Of a stretch of DNA of 64,000 bases, positions 1 through 10,892 are shown piece by piece. Under the pieces are notes generated by a model. The model saw only the letters and a program-made list of their open reading frames with translations, ran no database searches and had not been told where the DNA came from. This DNA is from Gyrodactylus bullatarudis (lineage: Eukaryota > Platyhelminthes > Monogenea > Gyrodactylidea > Gyrodactylidae), in contig SSNU01000248.1 in the NCBI GenBank assembly GCA_012064415.1, positions 186,001 to 250,000 of the forward strand, written 5' to 3'. Positions within the stretch are counted from its first letter, which is position 1, and each line of letters opens with the position of its first letter. The translations under genes were made by a program, and so were the position numbers.

Positions 1-1598
1 AAAGCTAAACTCAATTATCTTTCCAAAGGCCAAGAAGAATTTTTGAAACTAAAAGAAGACTTTAATTCTCTTATGGATACAGTTTGTAATATTATTAACG
101 TATATTTAGTGTTCAAGACTTGAAAGGTTCAAGAATGAAAACTTGCAGAAAGATTTTATTATATCCAATTTAGAAGAGCAGATCAAGAACAACTCTGATC
201 AGAACAAAGACAAACTGGAAATTGTTCGCTTGAGTGATGAAAATAGAACTTTGTTGGCTAAGAATGGTGAACTTAGATTAGAGTAATTTATTCAGCATTA
301 ATTCTTTCAGTGTCGACAAATTATTTAATGAGAATTCTATAATGGAGAATAAAATCATTGAAAATGAGAAAATAATTGAGCAGTTGAACTCCAAGCATGA
401 CATTTTAACCGAAAGAATAAATTCGCATGAAAATAAAGAAAAAATATTTCTCTCGCAAGTTCAGTGTTATCGTCGCCTAAGTGAAGACATTATGAACATA
501 CAATCTGGCAACTCACAGATTGTTAAGGATGAATCACGCAAGATTTTGGACTTTTTCCAAGAATTCGATTCTAAAATATCTAATTACATATCTTTGGCCA
601 ATGAATTTGAAAGGAAAATCAGTCGAATTGCCTCATCAGTGTCATCCGTAGAAAACACCAGCTTAAATGACTCGAAAATTTCAAAGAATGACAAAAGAAA
701 AGATGAGCTGATTGAAGAAGTTGCCAAACTGAAGGATGAATTATACAACTTGTCGGAAGAGAATAAAAAACTGAATGAAATCATCGAATCGAAGCAGATG
801 GAAAGCAATCCTCACGAAGAATCTTGTCTCATTCTTCAAATGAACTCGAATCCAACAGACAATGTTAAAAAGGAAAAAGAAAAGGAACTGAATGACCTCA
901 GGATTGAGGTAGGAGCCCTCCGACATCGAGTGGCAATACAAAATCAGCGTATTGAAGATTTAATGAACTGTCAGAAACGAAGGCGTTCCGCCTCTGGCCA
1001 AGATGAAGATGACTGTGATTTTGCATCAAAGAAAACTCATTTTGAGATGAACTTGGAGAATTTTGAAAAGGTCGAGGATCCATTGGAGAAGATCAAGAGT
1101 AATTAAACGAAACATTTTAACATCAATTTTATTAGCATTGGAAAATAAAGTCAAGTCGTTGATGAACCGAGAAAAGCGATATATGGAGACATTTGAACAG
1201 TGTAGCAATATTCTCCATCAGGCTATAGGCCTTATCTTTGGTTGTCGCATTGATTTGAGAGCTCCAGGTGTTTATCGTATTACTCTTTTGGATAAAGCTA
1301 CTATGGAAATGATTCCGACCAAAAGGTTGACTTTTAGAGTAAGTTAAACATGATCAAGATCAACTTTCCGGTTGACTTTAGTTCCTTAATTCAGTTCGAA
1401 CTCAAGAAGAAAGGTTATCCTTGGACGATTGATGAATCAGTCAGTCCCATAATAAGAGAAATGAATCCTGATGTTATTGAATCTTCGATCGCTGTCAATT
1501 CAGTTCAATATCTAATTGGCCAGCTCTTGGTCGATGAATATGGTCCTGCTCAGTCTAATAAACATACTAAGATGTCCGAAGAAACTATGCAACTTTAA
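1..1598 (+). CDS. MAD1L1: MAD1 spindle-checkpoint protein, C-terminal part (5' end outside window)
   Basis: Mad1 anchors Mad2 at unattached kinetochores in the spindle assembly checkpoint. The reading frame is a long coiled coil rich in K, E, N and S. It carries the family motif ILQMNSNPT, which corresponds to VLHMSLNPT of animal MAD1, and ends in the C-terminal RWD-like head (VKSLMNREKRYMETFEQCSN, then FGCRIDL and GVYRITLL). Exons: about 1-87, about 125-282, 311-1098, 1136-1338 and 1395-1598. Introns at 283-310, 1099-1135 and 1339-1394 are only 28, 37 and 56 nt; the first intron border (about 88-125) I could not resolve. The next gene, EXOSC4, converges with its stop codon only 19 bp away. 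A candidate poly(A) signal ATTAAA lies at 1603-1608. Family assignment is confident, exact splicing less so. Confidence 0.85.
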
Positions 1599-1602
1599 TA
1601 TA

Positions 1603-1622
1603 ATTAAAAATATTGTTTTATT
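1603..1622. terminator. Overlapping poly(A) signals of convergent MAD1 and EXOSC4
   Basis: On the + strand ATTAAA (1603-1608) follows the MAD1 stop. On the - strand the EXOSC4 stop codon TAA (1618-1620) lies inside a canonical AATAAA hexamer (1617-1622). Only 19 bp separate the two coding regions, so any 3' UTR of either gene must run antisense into the coding sequence of the other. Confidence 0.6.
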
Positions 1623-2496
1623 TTTGATACTTCAATTGTTTATTAGTTTCCAAAACAGATTCATGAGCAATAATACGAGATCTTAGCTGTTCTGCTAATC
1701 TTGCATAGATAAGTTGTCCAATTTTTTGGCTTTCTGAAGTCATAAATTCAAGATTTTTTGGATCAACAACGTTCGTGAAATTCATATACAAGATATTTTC
1801 CTTATTCATATCAAAATTACAGCAATCTTCGTCATTGTCTTCTAAATCTTTATCATTACACATTTTTTTTAGAATCCCTGTTTTACTCTGTCTGGGGATA
1901 AATGCTATATCCAGGCGAGGTATTTTCGAAATTTCTTCAAATCTGTTAAGGTCCGCCATGATCACGTTACCGTATATACCGACCGTAGTCGCAACAACAA
2001 ACTGGTGGAGCTCTATCCCAGCATCAATTAGGGCTAGAGTTACCGAATTTACTGCAGTTACAAATTCTGAGCCATCTGATTGTAATATTTCAACGAATAT
2101 ATCAATATTCGACGTCTTGTATTTACCACCATGGATGATCATAGAAAAAATTTCTTCGATTTTACCTGCATTTTCAATGGCTAATCGATCACGGTAACTC
2201 TGCACGCGTCGATCACCCCCAATTGATGCAAACGGAGTCTTATTATAAACACATGATATGGAAACACTGTCTGATTTGTTGCCCTTACTAGATTCGGAAT
2301 ATGGTCCGTGAATTGTAGTTAATACATGAGTATTTCCCTGCTTAAGAAGAACAGAACCGTCAGATTTGGTTACGTTATTTTTACTCTCAATAATACGGAC
2401 TTCTGAAGACAGTCTTCCGTCTATACGTTTAGAGCAAGTGTAAAGTTCACTCTCTCGCATTAATATATCAAAAATTTTACAATGTAAAACAGACAA
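1618..2496 (-). CDS. EXOSC4: RNA exosome ring subunit RRP41 (EXOSC4), RNase PH fold
   Basis: RRP41 is one of six RNase-PH-like ring subunits of the RNA exosome (nuclear and cytoplasmic 3'-5' RNA processing and decay); in animals it is structural. Family hallmarks in order are RIDGR near residue 24, DGSVLLKQGNT, then HGPYSESS, the basic GGDRRVQSYRDR block, and the LQSDGSEFVTAVNSVTLALIDAGI core, with ADLNRFEE near the end. It is a single exon of 292 aa, about 47 more than human EXOSC4, partly from an acidic insertion (DKDLEDNDEDC) in the C-terminal third. The upstream ATG at 2496 is in frame, but the family normally begins about ten residues before RVDGR, so the second ATG (about 2460, MRESELY) may be the true start. 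It is head-to-head with HADH and tail-to-tail with MAD1. Confidence 0.9.
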   Translation of the reverse strand: MSVLHCKIFDILMRESELYTCSKRIDGRLSSEVRIIESKNNVTKSDGSVLLKQGNTHVLTTIHGPYSESSKGNKSDSVSISCVYNKTPFASIGGDRRVQSYRDRLAIENAGKIEEIFSMIIHGGKYKTSNIDIFVEILQSDGSEFVTAVNSVTLALIDAGIELHQFVVATTVGIYGNVIMADLNRFEEISKIPRLDIAFIPRQSKTGILKKMCNDKDLEDNDEDCCNFDMNKENILYMNFTNVVDPKNLEFMTSESQKIGQLIYARLAEQLRSRIIAHESVLETNKQLKYQK

Positions 2497-2562
2497 AACT
2501 AGATTATTTTAATAAAATGTGTAGATGATTAAACAAATTTCCGTGGTAATTCAAACTTGAAA
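2497..2562. promoter_or_regulatory. Shared intergenic promoter region of EXOSC4 and HADH
   Basis: Only about 66 bp separate the divergent start codons of EXOSC4 (2496, -) and HADH (2563, +), so both must share a bidirectional promoter or have start sites inside each other's leader. No clear TATA box or Inr is visible; the stretch is A+T-rich. Confidence 0.5.
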
Positions 2563-3540
2563 ATGAACCGAATAACAACTCTAACTGTAATAGGGTCTGG
2601 ATTAATGGGGTCAGGTATAGCCCAAATAAGTGCTTCAAATGGATTTAAGGTGAATCTTTGTGATGTGGAACAAGATAACCTTGATAAATCCCTAAACTCT
2701 ATGAAAAAAAATCTTGAACGGGTAGCAAAGAAGAAATATAACAATGATGCCGAAGTTAAAAAATATGTAAATGAAAGTTTAGCGAATGTAAAAACATCAA
2801 CTGATTACAATTCTGCTGTAAAAGAATCTGATCTTGTGATTGAGGCAATAGTTGAGAATTTATCTGCAAAAACCAAACTTTTCAGAGACTTGGATGCAAT
2901 TGCTCCCTCTCCATGTATATTTGCCTCAAACACTTCATCTTTATCAGTTAAATCGATTGCTGATTCAGTTGAGAGAAAAGATCGATTCCTTGGTCTTCAC
3001 TTTTTCAATCCAGTTCCCATCATGAAATTGTTAGAGATCATTAAAACAGATGAAACATCGGAATCAACTTTGAACTCGGCAAAGGTATTCGGAGAAGCTG
3101 TCAAAAAAAGCATTGTTACATGTAAAGATACCCCTGGCTTTGTTGTGAATCGTCTCCTTGTTCCTTACATTTTAGAAGCTTTTAGAATGCATGAAAGAGA
3201 AGTTTCTTCATTTCAAGAAATTGATTCGACAATGAAACTGGGTGTGTTATACTTTTTCATTGTATTGTTCAACTTCTATTTTCGAACCTTGACCTATAAA
3301 TCTATTTAATTGATTGAATCTTTAGGTGCTGGACACCCAATGGGTCCATTCGAACTAGCTGACTACATTGGCCTCGATACTATCAAATTTATTGTTGACG
3401 GATGGCATACCCAATTTCCTAATGAGCCCAACTTCGCAGGTTGTGAATCACTCAACAAACTTGTCAGTGAAAAGAAATTTGGTAAGAAAAATGGGCAAGG
3501 TTTTTACACTTATGACTCGATGGGCAACAAAGTTCAATAG
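2563..3540 (+). CDS. HADH: 3-hydroxyacyl-CoA dehydrogenase (HADH)
   Basis: This enzyme oxidises L-3-hydroxyacyl-CoA to 3-ketoacyl-CoA with NAD+, the third step of fatty-acid beta-oxidation. The N-terminal Rossmann motif [10 protein letters not shown] is present. The catalytic histidine is in GLHFFNPVP and the paired glutamate lies 12 residues later (KLLEII). [21 protein letters not shown] and the C-terminal [19 protein letters not shown] block all match the family. Two exons, 2563-3241 and 3326-3540, with an 84-nt intron that restores L-G-A-G-H-P, give 297 aa, close to the mature human enzyme. Translation appears to begin at the ATG at 2563 ([11 protein letters not shown]), so no mitochondrial transit peptide is encoded here. 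An unseen upstream exon, another compartment or a cryptic signal are possible. Confidence 0.92.
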
Positions 3541-3772
3541 ATTGATCAATTAAAATTTTTTAATACAATCATATATTAATACAATTATGCAAAATGTATA
3601 CAAAAGTTTATCTTTGACAATTTACTTTAATCAAGGAGATTATTATAATAAATCAGTTATGTTCTGAGACGAAATAACAGAGCTTAAGCAGGAAAGAATA
3701 AATAAATACAAGGATTTCATAAAAAATTAAGAAAGATTGTTTTGAAATTGTGAGATAGGCATAATAAAGATT
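3541..3772. other. HADH-CALR convergent 3' intergenic region
   Basis: A+T-rich 3' UTR sequence between two converging genes. AATAAA hexamers lie on the + strand around 3696-3704 and an ATTAAA lies just after the HADH stop. No open frame or repeat stands out. Confidence 0.5.
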
Positions 3773-4986
3773 TTACAATTCGTCGTGATCTTCACTGGAT
3801 TCCTTATTTTCTTGACCGGTTTCTTCTTTTGATTTGATAGAATCAGTCAACTTCTTTGCTTCCTCCTCAGCTTTAATGTTTTCTTCTTCCTTTTGTTTTT
3901 TCTCTGATTCATAACGCTTCTTCCAAATTTCAATATCTTTCTTCAAATCAGATTCATCATCAGTAATAATTAGATTGTCAAAAATGGTGCCTGACTTGAC
4001 TTGCCAGAGATCAAAGCCAATGCCAGCAATATCAGAATAGGCATAGAGCTCTTTATTTTCTTTGTATTCTGGGTTTGGAATTTGAGGATGCTTCCATTCT
4101 CCTTTATACTTGGGATTGGGGATTTTTTTTGGTTTCCATTCACCTTTGTATTCAGGATTATCAATCATTGGAGCTTCCCATTCTCCATCAAGTTCATCAT
4201 CCCAGTCCTCAGGTTTCTTGGCTGATTCATCAACAATGGTCTTTGGCTTGTCCCAATCTTCTGGCTTTTTATCATCCTGATCATCCATTTCAGGTTCATC
4301 AACCCAGTCTTCAGGTTTGGATTGACTTGGATCATTGATCATTTTGGGTGGAAGAATATCGAAGTCATCTTCAAGAGTACCACTTTCAACTTTTTCATCG
4401 TCAACATAAACTTCATACTCATTGGAGGGTAAAACGACGAGTTTATACAAATGAGTTAGCTCGTCATCTTTGCATGGAATATTCTTTTTGATCAAATAAT
4501 TCTTGCCTTCATAAGAGAAGATTACATGGACTTTTTTAGTGGCGAAACCACAGATATCAGGTCCAAACATGATGTGGTAGGGAGACTCTCCGTTGAAAGA
4601 TTCCGGTTTGACATCAGATCCAAATATTTTTACATAACCACCACCACAATCAATACCTTGTTCGTGCTTAACGGAATATTGGACAATCAACTTTTTACCC
4701 TTGTTTGAGAAACTATTGAATTTTGTTGAAATCCCATAAAATTTAGCATCTTCAGAAGTTTTGAGGCCTTTATCTTCACTTGGATCGGCAGAAGTTTTCC
4801 CTGCAGTGATCACGAATTTTCCAAGATCATCCTTTTCCTTGGATGTTATCCATGTGTCAAAAACAGATTCTAAATTGAAGACAGTTAATTGAAATTATTC
4901 TTACCATCATTAAACTTTTGGGAGTAGTGCACATTTCCGAGTGCAACGGAGCTGAAAGTTAAGAACAAGAGAACGAATGCCTTCAT
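3773..4986 (-). CDS. CALR: Calreticulin, ER Ca2+-binding lectin chaperone
   Basis: Calreticulin is a luminal ER chaperone for glycoproteins and a Ca2+ store. The protein starts with a signal peptide (MKAFVLLFLTFSSVALG), followed by the N-domain with QGIDCGGGYVK and MFGPDICG. The proline-rich P-domain carries three KPEDWD-type A repeats and three EW/IPNPxYKGEW-type B repeats, then an acidic Lys/Glu C-domain ends in the ER-retention tetrapeptide HDEL. Two exons, 4906-4986 and 3773-4870, total 392 aa. The intron (4871-4905) is only 35 nt and lies just after the signal peptide, joining FND to ESVFDTW. All domains are intact. Confidence 0.96.
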
Positions 4987-5053
4987 ATCTGATGAAATAT
5001 TCTCGTCAGATTCCTAATATTAATATGAGCGCTTAATGCGTTGTGCAAAAACT

Positions 5054-5078
5054 ATTGGTTGATCAGCTTATAACCAAT
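5054..5078. promoter_or_regulatory. Inverted pair of CCAAT boxes upstream of calreticulin
   Basis: ATTGGTT at 5054-5060 and AACCAAT at 5072-5078 form an inverted CCAAT pair about 70-90 bp upstream of the calreticulin start codon. CCAAT (NF-Y) boxes are usual in promoters of ER chaperone genes. I do not see the CCACG half needed for a full ER-stress element, so this is a core-promoter suggestion only. Confidence 0.35.
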
Positions 5079-5559
5079 AAAAGATGAACAACGTATAATA
5101 GAACTGTAATTAGTAAAACAACTAAAGACCAGAGAAAGAATTGATTTGTTTTTCTAAAAAAACAAACCGCTATAAAAACTAGTGTTATTGATGCATTAGC
5201 TAAGGAATGTTACTATTGAAATGCAACTAAACGTTTTAAAAATAATTATTTTGGAAGAGTAAATAAGTGTTATGAAATAACAATATTACTTGTAAGTAAT
5301 TATATAAAATATATATTACAAAAAATATGAGAATTTTTATTTTCACTGAAATTACTGTAGCATTTATCACAGCGAAAATATTTATTATCTGCCTCAATGA
5401 ATAATCATTTTTTAGGCATCGGCATAATTCAGTTTCTTTCTCTTGAATAAAATAAAAGTTTTTCAATCCTCGATAAATCCTGTATAAATAATGGTATTAT
5501 TTATCTTCGAAATCATCATCATAATTTATCGAAATTTCATTGATTTTCAAGTAGTGAAT

Positions 5560-6600
5560 ATCGACTTTCAAACGATAATGAAGTTATGCATTAGAGCAGA
5601 TTCAGGGTATTTGATTTCTTTCTCTTATTCTGATCCTTAAAACATCTTTTGGCCATACTCCCACTTTCAAAGTTTGAAAAAATTGGATTTTGGCGCCAAA
5701 TCAAAATTTGAAAAATGACCGTATTATAATATTTTTTTTTTTTGAATTTTCTTCTTCAAATCGTAATAGTGGGAAAAATCTTAACATACATGTATTCGAA
5801 TTTTTGATGGAAAAATCGAGGTTTTCGTAAAAATCATCAACTTCATATCAATTAGCTTAACTTTGAAGTAGAGTTTATGGATCAACCTTACATTTTCTAA
5901 GAAAAATAATTTAGAAGTTAAATTACATGTTTAAAAAAAACAAATGTCCCTAAAAAGTATAATTTTTAAAACTATGCTGGTTTTTTTTAAATACTCCTTC
6001 GTGTAGCTTTATCTTGTAGAAGTGACCCCTATTGAAGTTATTCTCTTTCTAATATTTTCAATTCTGTAAAAATGACTCATTTATTTGAAAGAACTAAAGC
6101 TAGTTAATATGAAAACGGGGATTTATGGTTTTTACAAAATTATCGCATATTTCCAATCTCAAAGTAGCGCCAAACTGTCATTTTTTCAACTTTGAGTTGA
6201 AAGTCCCTGTTGATATCAAAGTTAGAGAGTATTTACAAGTGGATTTTTAGGATCACAATAAGACAAGAAAACCGATAAAACTTTAATAAAATCTGTAATT
6301 TTTCTGGGATTTTGGATCATCAAAATTTCATCGATTTTAAAGTAGCGAAAATGATCAAAAAATCAAAATTCAAATTTTGTCCGATGATTGGGTGATTCTC
6401 AAAATCTTATCCAGCATATTTCATTCCCTTGTCTAATCGAGATCCCAAAAACAACTTTTAACTACTCTCTCACTTTGTAATCAATAAAAATTTTCAACTC
6501 AAAGTCCAAAAAATGGAAGTTTGGCGCTAACTCGGGACTTGAAATATGCCATAATATCCTTGGAAATTGATTTTTTCGAAAAATTTTTTTCTTCAATTCG
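5560..6600. repeat. Composite of degraded family-B inverted-repeat elements
   Basis: Several overlapping pieces of the MITE family defined by the full copy at 34525-35044 are present. Visible are the TTGGCGCCAAATC-type core (about 5690 and again near 6525), the arm with GTAAAAATCATCAACTTCAT and CAATTAGCTT (about 5828-5856), and an inverted arm GTTAATATGAAAACGGGGAT at about 6104. No gene is seen between calreticulin and the transposon at 6.68 kb. Confidence 0.6.
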
Positions 6601-6785
6601 GGAAAATTCGTCATGTGTTAACATAAGAACTTATTGAGGCAGAGGATGACAGTTTCTCATATATGTATGTTACGTTTAAAGTGGAAACTCGTACACTGAA
6701 CGTTCAGTGTATACACTGTACAAATAATTGGTCAATGTGGAAACTCGGTGTACACATTGAACGGTTGATGGTGTACACTTTGAAC

Positions 6786-8716
6786 TAGGCTTGGGAAATA
6801 TTGAAATTTCAATAAATATTGCTAATTATTGAGGTTCAATATTTATTTTTGCCAAAAAAATATATTTTTTCAAATAATTTTGTTAGCGTCAATTTTTTTA
6901 CAATGATTATTTAAAAATTCAATTTTAAATAATAATATATTCGAAGTTTTTCGATATCAATATTGTACTATTACATGTTAAATAAAATATTTGTTATTTT
7001 TTTCAACAAATGTTACTTTATGAACCTTATCGGGATTTATTCGGGTACGTTGATCTGATAAAGTCTTCTTTAACGAGGAGAAAACCCTTTCTGAAGCTGT
7101 AGAAGTCGCTGGTCTCAAAGGACAGATCCTGAGTCTACCAAGAATTGGGAATTTGCTTTCATTTAATCTCCACAAATCGTGACTTGACATGATTGAATTA
7201 GGATTTGGCTGAGATAGATAAATTGCTACTTCCAGATGTAATCCTAAATTACAACATGGTCCTTCAACAGCTTTTTCATACAAATCATCATATAGTCCAC
7301 GCTTTCTTGGATTATCAGGAATTTTTTCTTCTTTTGTCAGATTAAGATCATTGTAAATAAATTTGAATTTTTCTTCGAAAATATTAATAAAGTAATCTGA
7401 ACTTTGTCTAGCATATCGACCCTTAGAGAATGGATTCATGAAATCCCCAACTTTCAAGATATAGAGGTCATCTGAATTGGAAAAAATCCGATTTTGTATT
7501 TGTGTGTTTACATGACCAAAGAACTCATTGAGCTCTAAATTTGAACCCATCGATGAAGTTGCTGACTTAGAAATCTGATTGCATAAATATAGAGTTCTGT
7601 CTATTGTTGGAACAGTTTCCGAGGATAATTCCTCTGTTACGGATTTAATCAATTTTGAAAAATCGACAATGCTCTCGAGAATCGTAAACTCAGCGTCAGC
7701 AGGAATAAAATTAATGAAATCCTTATCATACTTAAGACCAATAAGAGCCTTTTTCATTGTAATCACGGGTACAATTTGATCACAAATGATATTCCATCTA
7801 GTCGGACAAAATTTCGGAACTGAATAATATAAAGAATCCGTTTCCTCACACTTTTGTTCCAATTTCAATTCTGAACTGGAAATGGTGGATATGGCCGGCG
7901 AGATTTCTCAATTTTAGAATAGCCTCTTGAATTAAACCATTTTGATTTGTTGCGAATTTCACAATATTGTGCAATTTATGAGCAACACAATTGATACTTC
8001 CTTCCTGATAAGTTGATACATCAGGAATATTTCTGAGGGCTAATCCATTCGTGCTTTATTTCAAAATGTTTTTGGTCTTGTAAATTTTAAGACACTCTAA
8101 ACATTTGGCCGAAACTACAAGGAATATTAATATTTTTCACTTGCTTACACTCATCTTGTTTTTCAAAGAATTTAAAAATAGGATTGATTTCATCTTCTTC
8201 CAATGTTAAACTAAAGTCTGAGTCGTCGTCTTGAGATAGGATATCTGACATTTTACAAGAAAGCATTTTGATTTTAATTTGACTTTTGAACTATGTATAT
8301 TGGATAATTTCTCGAAAATAAACCTGTTCATTGGTTTAAAAATTGAAAATGAATTTTGAATTCTGATTGGATGCAATGAATCTTAGCCAAGGACACAATA
8401 GAGTCTGAGGTCTTGACAAATCAAAGTTTGATTATCAAACTCCTTCAAATGAATATAGGGATTGATTTGAAAAAAAGGACTAACTTTATTTGAAAAAATT
8501 GAAAAATTTATTTCAATGTGTGTCAATCCTCTTTTCTTTTATCCCTTTTCTTATCCCCCTTCAATATTTATTAGTTTAGCATAAAGGGCTTGAAGTGAAA
8601 AATAGATTGTTGAAGATAATTTCAGGTGAAAAATAAATTAATTGTTTGAAAATGTGATATTATCTCAATACAATATAATTGAAAATTTATTGAAATTTCA
8701 ATATTTCCCAAGCCTA
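6786..8716 (-). mobile_element. hAT-superfamily DNA transposon, non-autonomous relic, nested insertion
   Basis: The termini are perfect inverted repeats: TAGGCTTGGGAAATATTGAA at 6786 and its complement ending at 8716, continuing to about 32 bp. It is bordered by an exact 8-bp duplication CTTTGAAC (6778-6785 and 8717-8724), the length diagnostic of hAT. It carries a hAT transposase remnant on the - strand and lies wholly inside the integrase-type element at 6682-10892, so it arrived later. Confidence 0.9.
6978..8262 (-). pseudogene. hAT transposase pseudogene
   Basis: The 296-codon open stretch 6978-7868 contains the RNase H-fold C-terminal region and the hAT C-terminal dimerisation domain (FPILGRLRICPLRPATSTAS, then ERVFSSLKKTLSDQRTRINP). 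An in-frame beginning is visible upstream (MSDILSQDDDSDFSLTLEED at about 8250), but stop codons and frame changes break the coding sequence between about 7870 and 8100. The N-terminal BED zinc finger is not visible. It is therefore not translatable as a full transposase. Confidence 0.85.
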
Positions 8717-8811
8717 CTTTGAACATAATGACTAAACGTACAATGTGTACACTGCACACTGAATGGTCGGGAGATAAGTTTTATCTGTTTTAATGAATTA
8801 AGGAATGAAAT

Positions 8812-10136
8812 TCAAGAAAATTTAGAAAATAATTTTAGTTTATTATTGCATGACAAACTTTTATGGCACCTAGAATTGCAAAGAACTTTATTTCTTCTGC
8901 ATTTACACCTATTTGACATGCATCCTGTGGCACAATCACACCTCATCATTCCTTTGCCCCCTGAAAATGAGGCTTCTTCTGAGGGAGTTCGGATGAATAG
9001 AGAACCTTCAGGGACCTCTTCTGGAGATAAAAAATTGTGTCTAAGATTTGTGAACTGTCCCCTCGAGAACGATCCTTCGATTGTGCCATACTGGGTCCCA
9101 ATCTCGTAAAGGCCGTTATCATTTTGCCTTTTGATGACACCAATCAGATTAGATGAATCAATTTGACATCGGTCAATCTCTGGCACTTTTATGGTTACAT
9201 TCGTTCCAATAGCGACACTTCCAGCAGTCTTTTGAAACATTCGGTCAGCGTTAACTTCCATTGATCTGTTGGAGTGGAGATCAAGCTGTTCTTTGTCAAA
9301 GCTTGAGTCGATTGGCATCAGAAGGAAATTTTCTCTATGGTTTTCCAAGTTATCATTCTCAGGAAGGTTTTCTTTGTCACTCTCATGTGATGATTCGAAA
9401 GGAGAACAGTCTTCATCTGCATCCGAGATTTCTAATTAAAAAATTAGCTTAAAAGTTACAATATATGATCGAGAATAAACTCACTAAAATCATGATTCAT
9501 GACGAATTCTACCATTGGTTCAGGTCCATACTTAGCCTTGTACGGCGTGTTTTTTATAGTAGAGTGGTAAATAGTATTTTTCATATACTCTACAAACTTG
9601 AGAGCAGAAGCCCATTTAGAATTCTTGGCATCGTCAAGAAACGTTCTGAGAATCCTTTTGATATCTCTGTTGGCCCGCTCTACAGAACCTTGACTTTGGG
9701 CTTGCCATGACAAAAGACCATATTGGGCCAGAAGTTTATCAGTCCTCGGACTATCTTGTTTTTGAATTCACGGCCATTGCCAGACTGTAATATTCGTGGT
9801 GCGCCATCATGCAGAAATATTTCAATGAGTTACTCAGACACCTCAACAGAGCTTTTATTCTTGAGAGCTCCAAGTGTCATAAATTTGGTTAGGTGATCCT
9901 GAACAACAAGTATGAGATCAATTAAGTCCATCTGAGCTCTTTCATTGAATCGCTGCGTGATGATAGGATTGGTGACCAGACCCTTCTTTTTGGTTGTCTT
10001 TTTTTTCCACAGTCTTCACAAAGATCAAGATAAGTACCTATTACTTCTTTGGATATGTTATAATACAGGTGAAGTCCCCGTTTTCTATCCCTCTCTGAAC
10101 AAATCGTAATTAGCATCTCGATTATATACCTAAACC
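8812..10136 (-). pseudogene. DDE/integrase pseudogene with Cys-rich CXC-like tail (KRBA2/Ginger-like)
   Basis: In order on the - strand are a zinc-knuckle-like pre-integrase segment (LCEDCGKKRQPKRR, about 10040), the catalytic core with RAQMDLIDLILVVQDHLTKF (about 9930), SGNGREFKN (about 9770) and QSQGSVERANRDIKRILRTF (9690). A linker follows, then a Cys-rich end (CDCATGCMSNRCKCRRNKVL and CNSRCH, about 8850-8960). The first Asp and final Glu of the DDE triad are recognisable, but the middle Asp of the usual SDNG is Gly (SGNG), and the core is split over two or more frames. A consistent GT-AG intron of 53 nt (9432-9484) joins NHDF to KISDADED. The gene is dead. Confidence 0.75.
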
Positions 10137-10892
10137 ATGATTTTTCTTAACCAATGAGAGAACAGGGAACCCTCAACCAATCAAATTTAAGCACAGTTAT
10201 TTTTTGATTTCTAAGTAGGATTCCTGATGTGTTTCACATAAATAGACTTAAATAATATTTTATGAAAAATATAATTATGTAAAAGATTTAGTTATATAAA
10301 GATCTATCTTTTGATATGATTTTCAGAATTCTAGCTTCAGAAATACGAAAGTTTAAAAAATCTTCGTTTTGAACTATAAAATTAGTATGAGACCCCTTTT
10401 AACACAATCACTCGTATTCGTTCATACGAAAAATAACACGGGTGGTTGGGGGGGTTGCGATAAATTTTTAATTACAGTGTAAAATTTTACGCAGATTCTG
10501 AATCTGCTTCCAAAAATTTCGTAAGTTGCTCAGTTTTTGCGCAATTCGCGAAAAACCGAAATAGCACAATTTTCATAATCGGGACTTGAATAAATCAATT
10601 TTTCGACTTGATCCTTAGACATTTCAGAGTCAAATTTGATATCATTTGAAAGAGCATAAAATTCTCTATAAGACGCTTTCAAGTTCAAACGTGCTTTTGG
10701 AATGGATCATCCTCAAAATTGGTCTTAAAGTTGAAAAAAGATGAAAAATTTGCGAAAAATGCCATGCAATTTTTGTTTTTACCCTTCAAATTATTATTAT
10801 CATTTTAATTTAATTTAAATTTAATTCATTTCCCATGAATGAATTAAATTTTTCCCATTTTCACTGTAACATGTACACTGTACGAGTTTCCA

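Larger units (their letters stand above)
6682..10892 (-). mobile_element. Integrase-type (Ginger/KRBA2-like) DNA transposon interrupted by a hAT element
   Basis: A broken integrase gene (8812-10136, -) is flanked by a 14-bp inverted repeat: TGGAAACTCGTACA at 6682-6695 and its reverse complement at 10879-10892. Next to each end are repeats of GTACACTG and its inverted form, typical of subterminal transposase-binding motifs. Without the 1.94-kb hAT insertion at 6786-8716 (with its duplicated site) the element would be about 2.3 kb. I see no clean target-site duplication outside the repeats, so the true ends may lie a few bases away. The integrase family is clear; the assignment to Ginger rather than another integrase-derived group is inferred. 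Confidence 0.55.
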
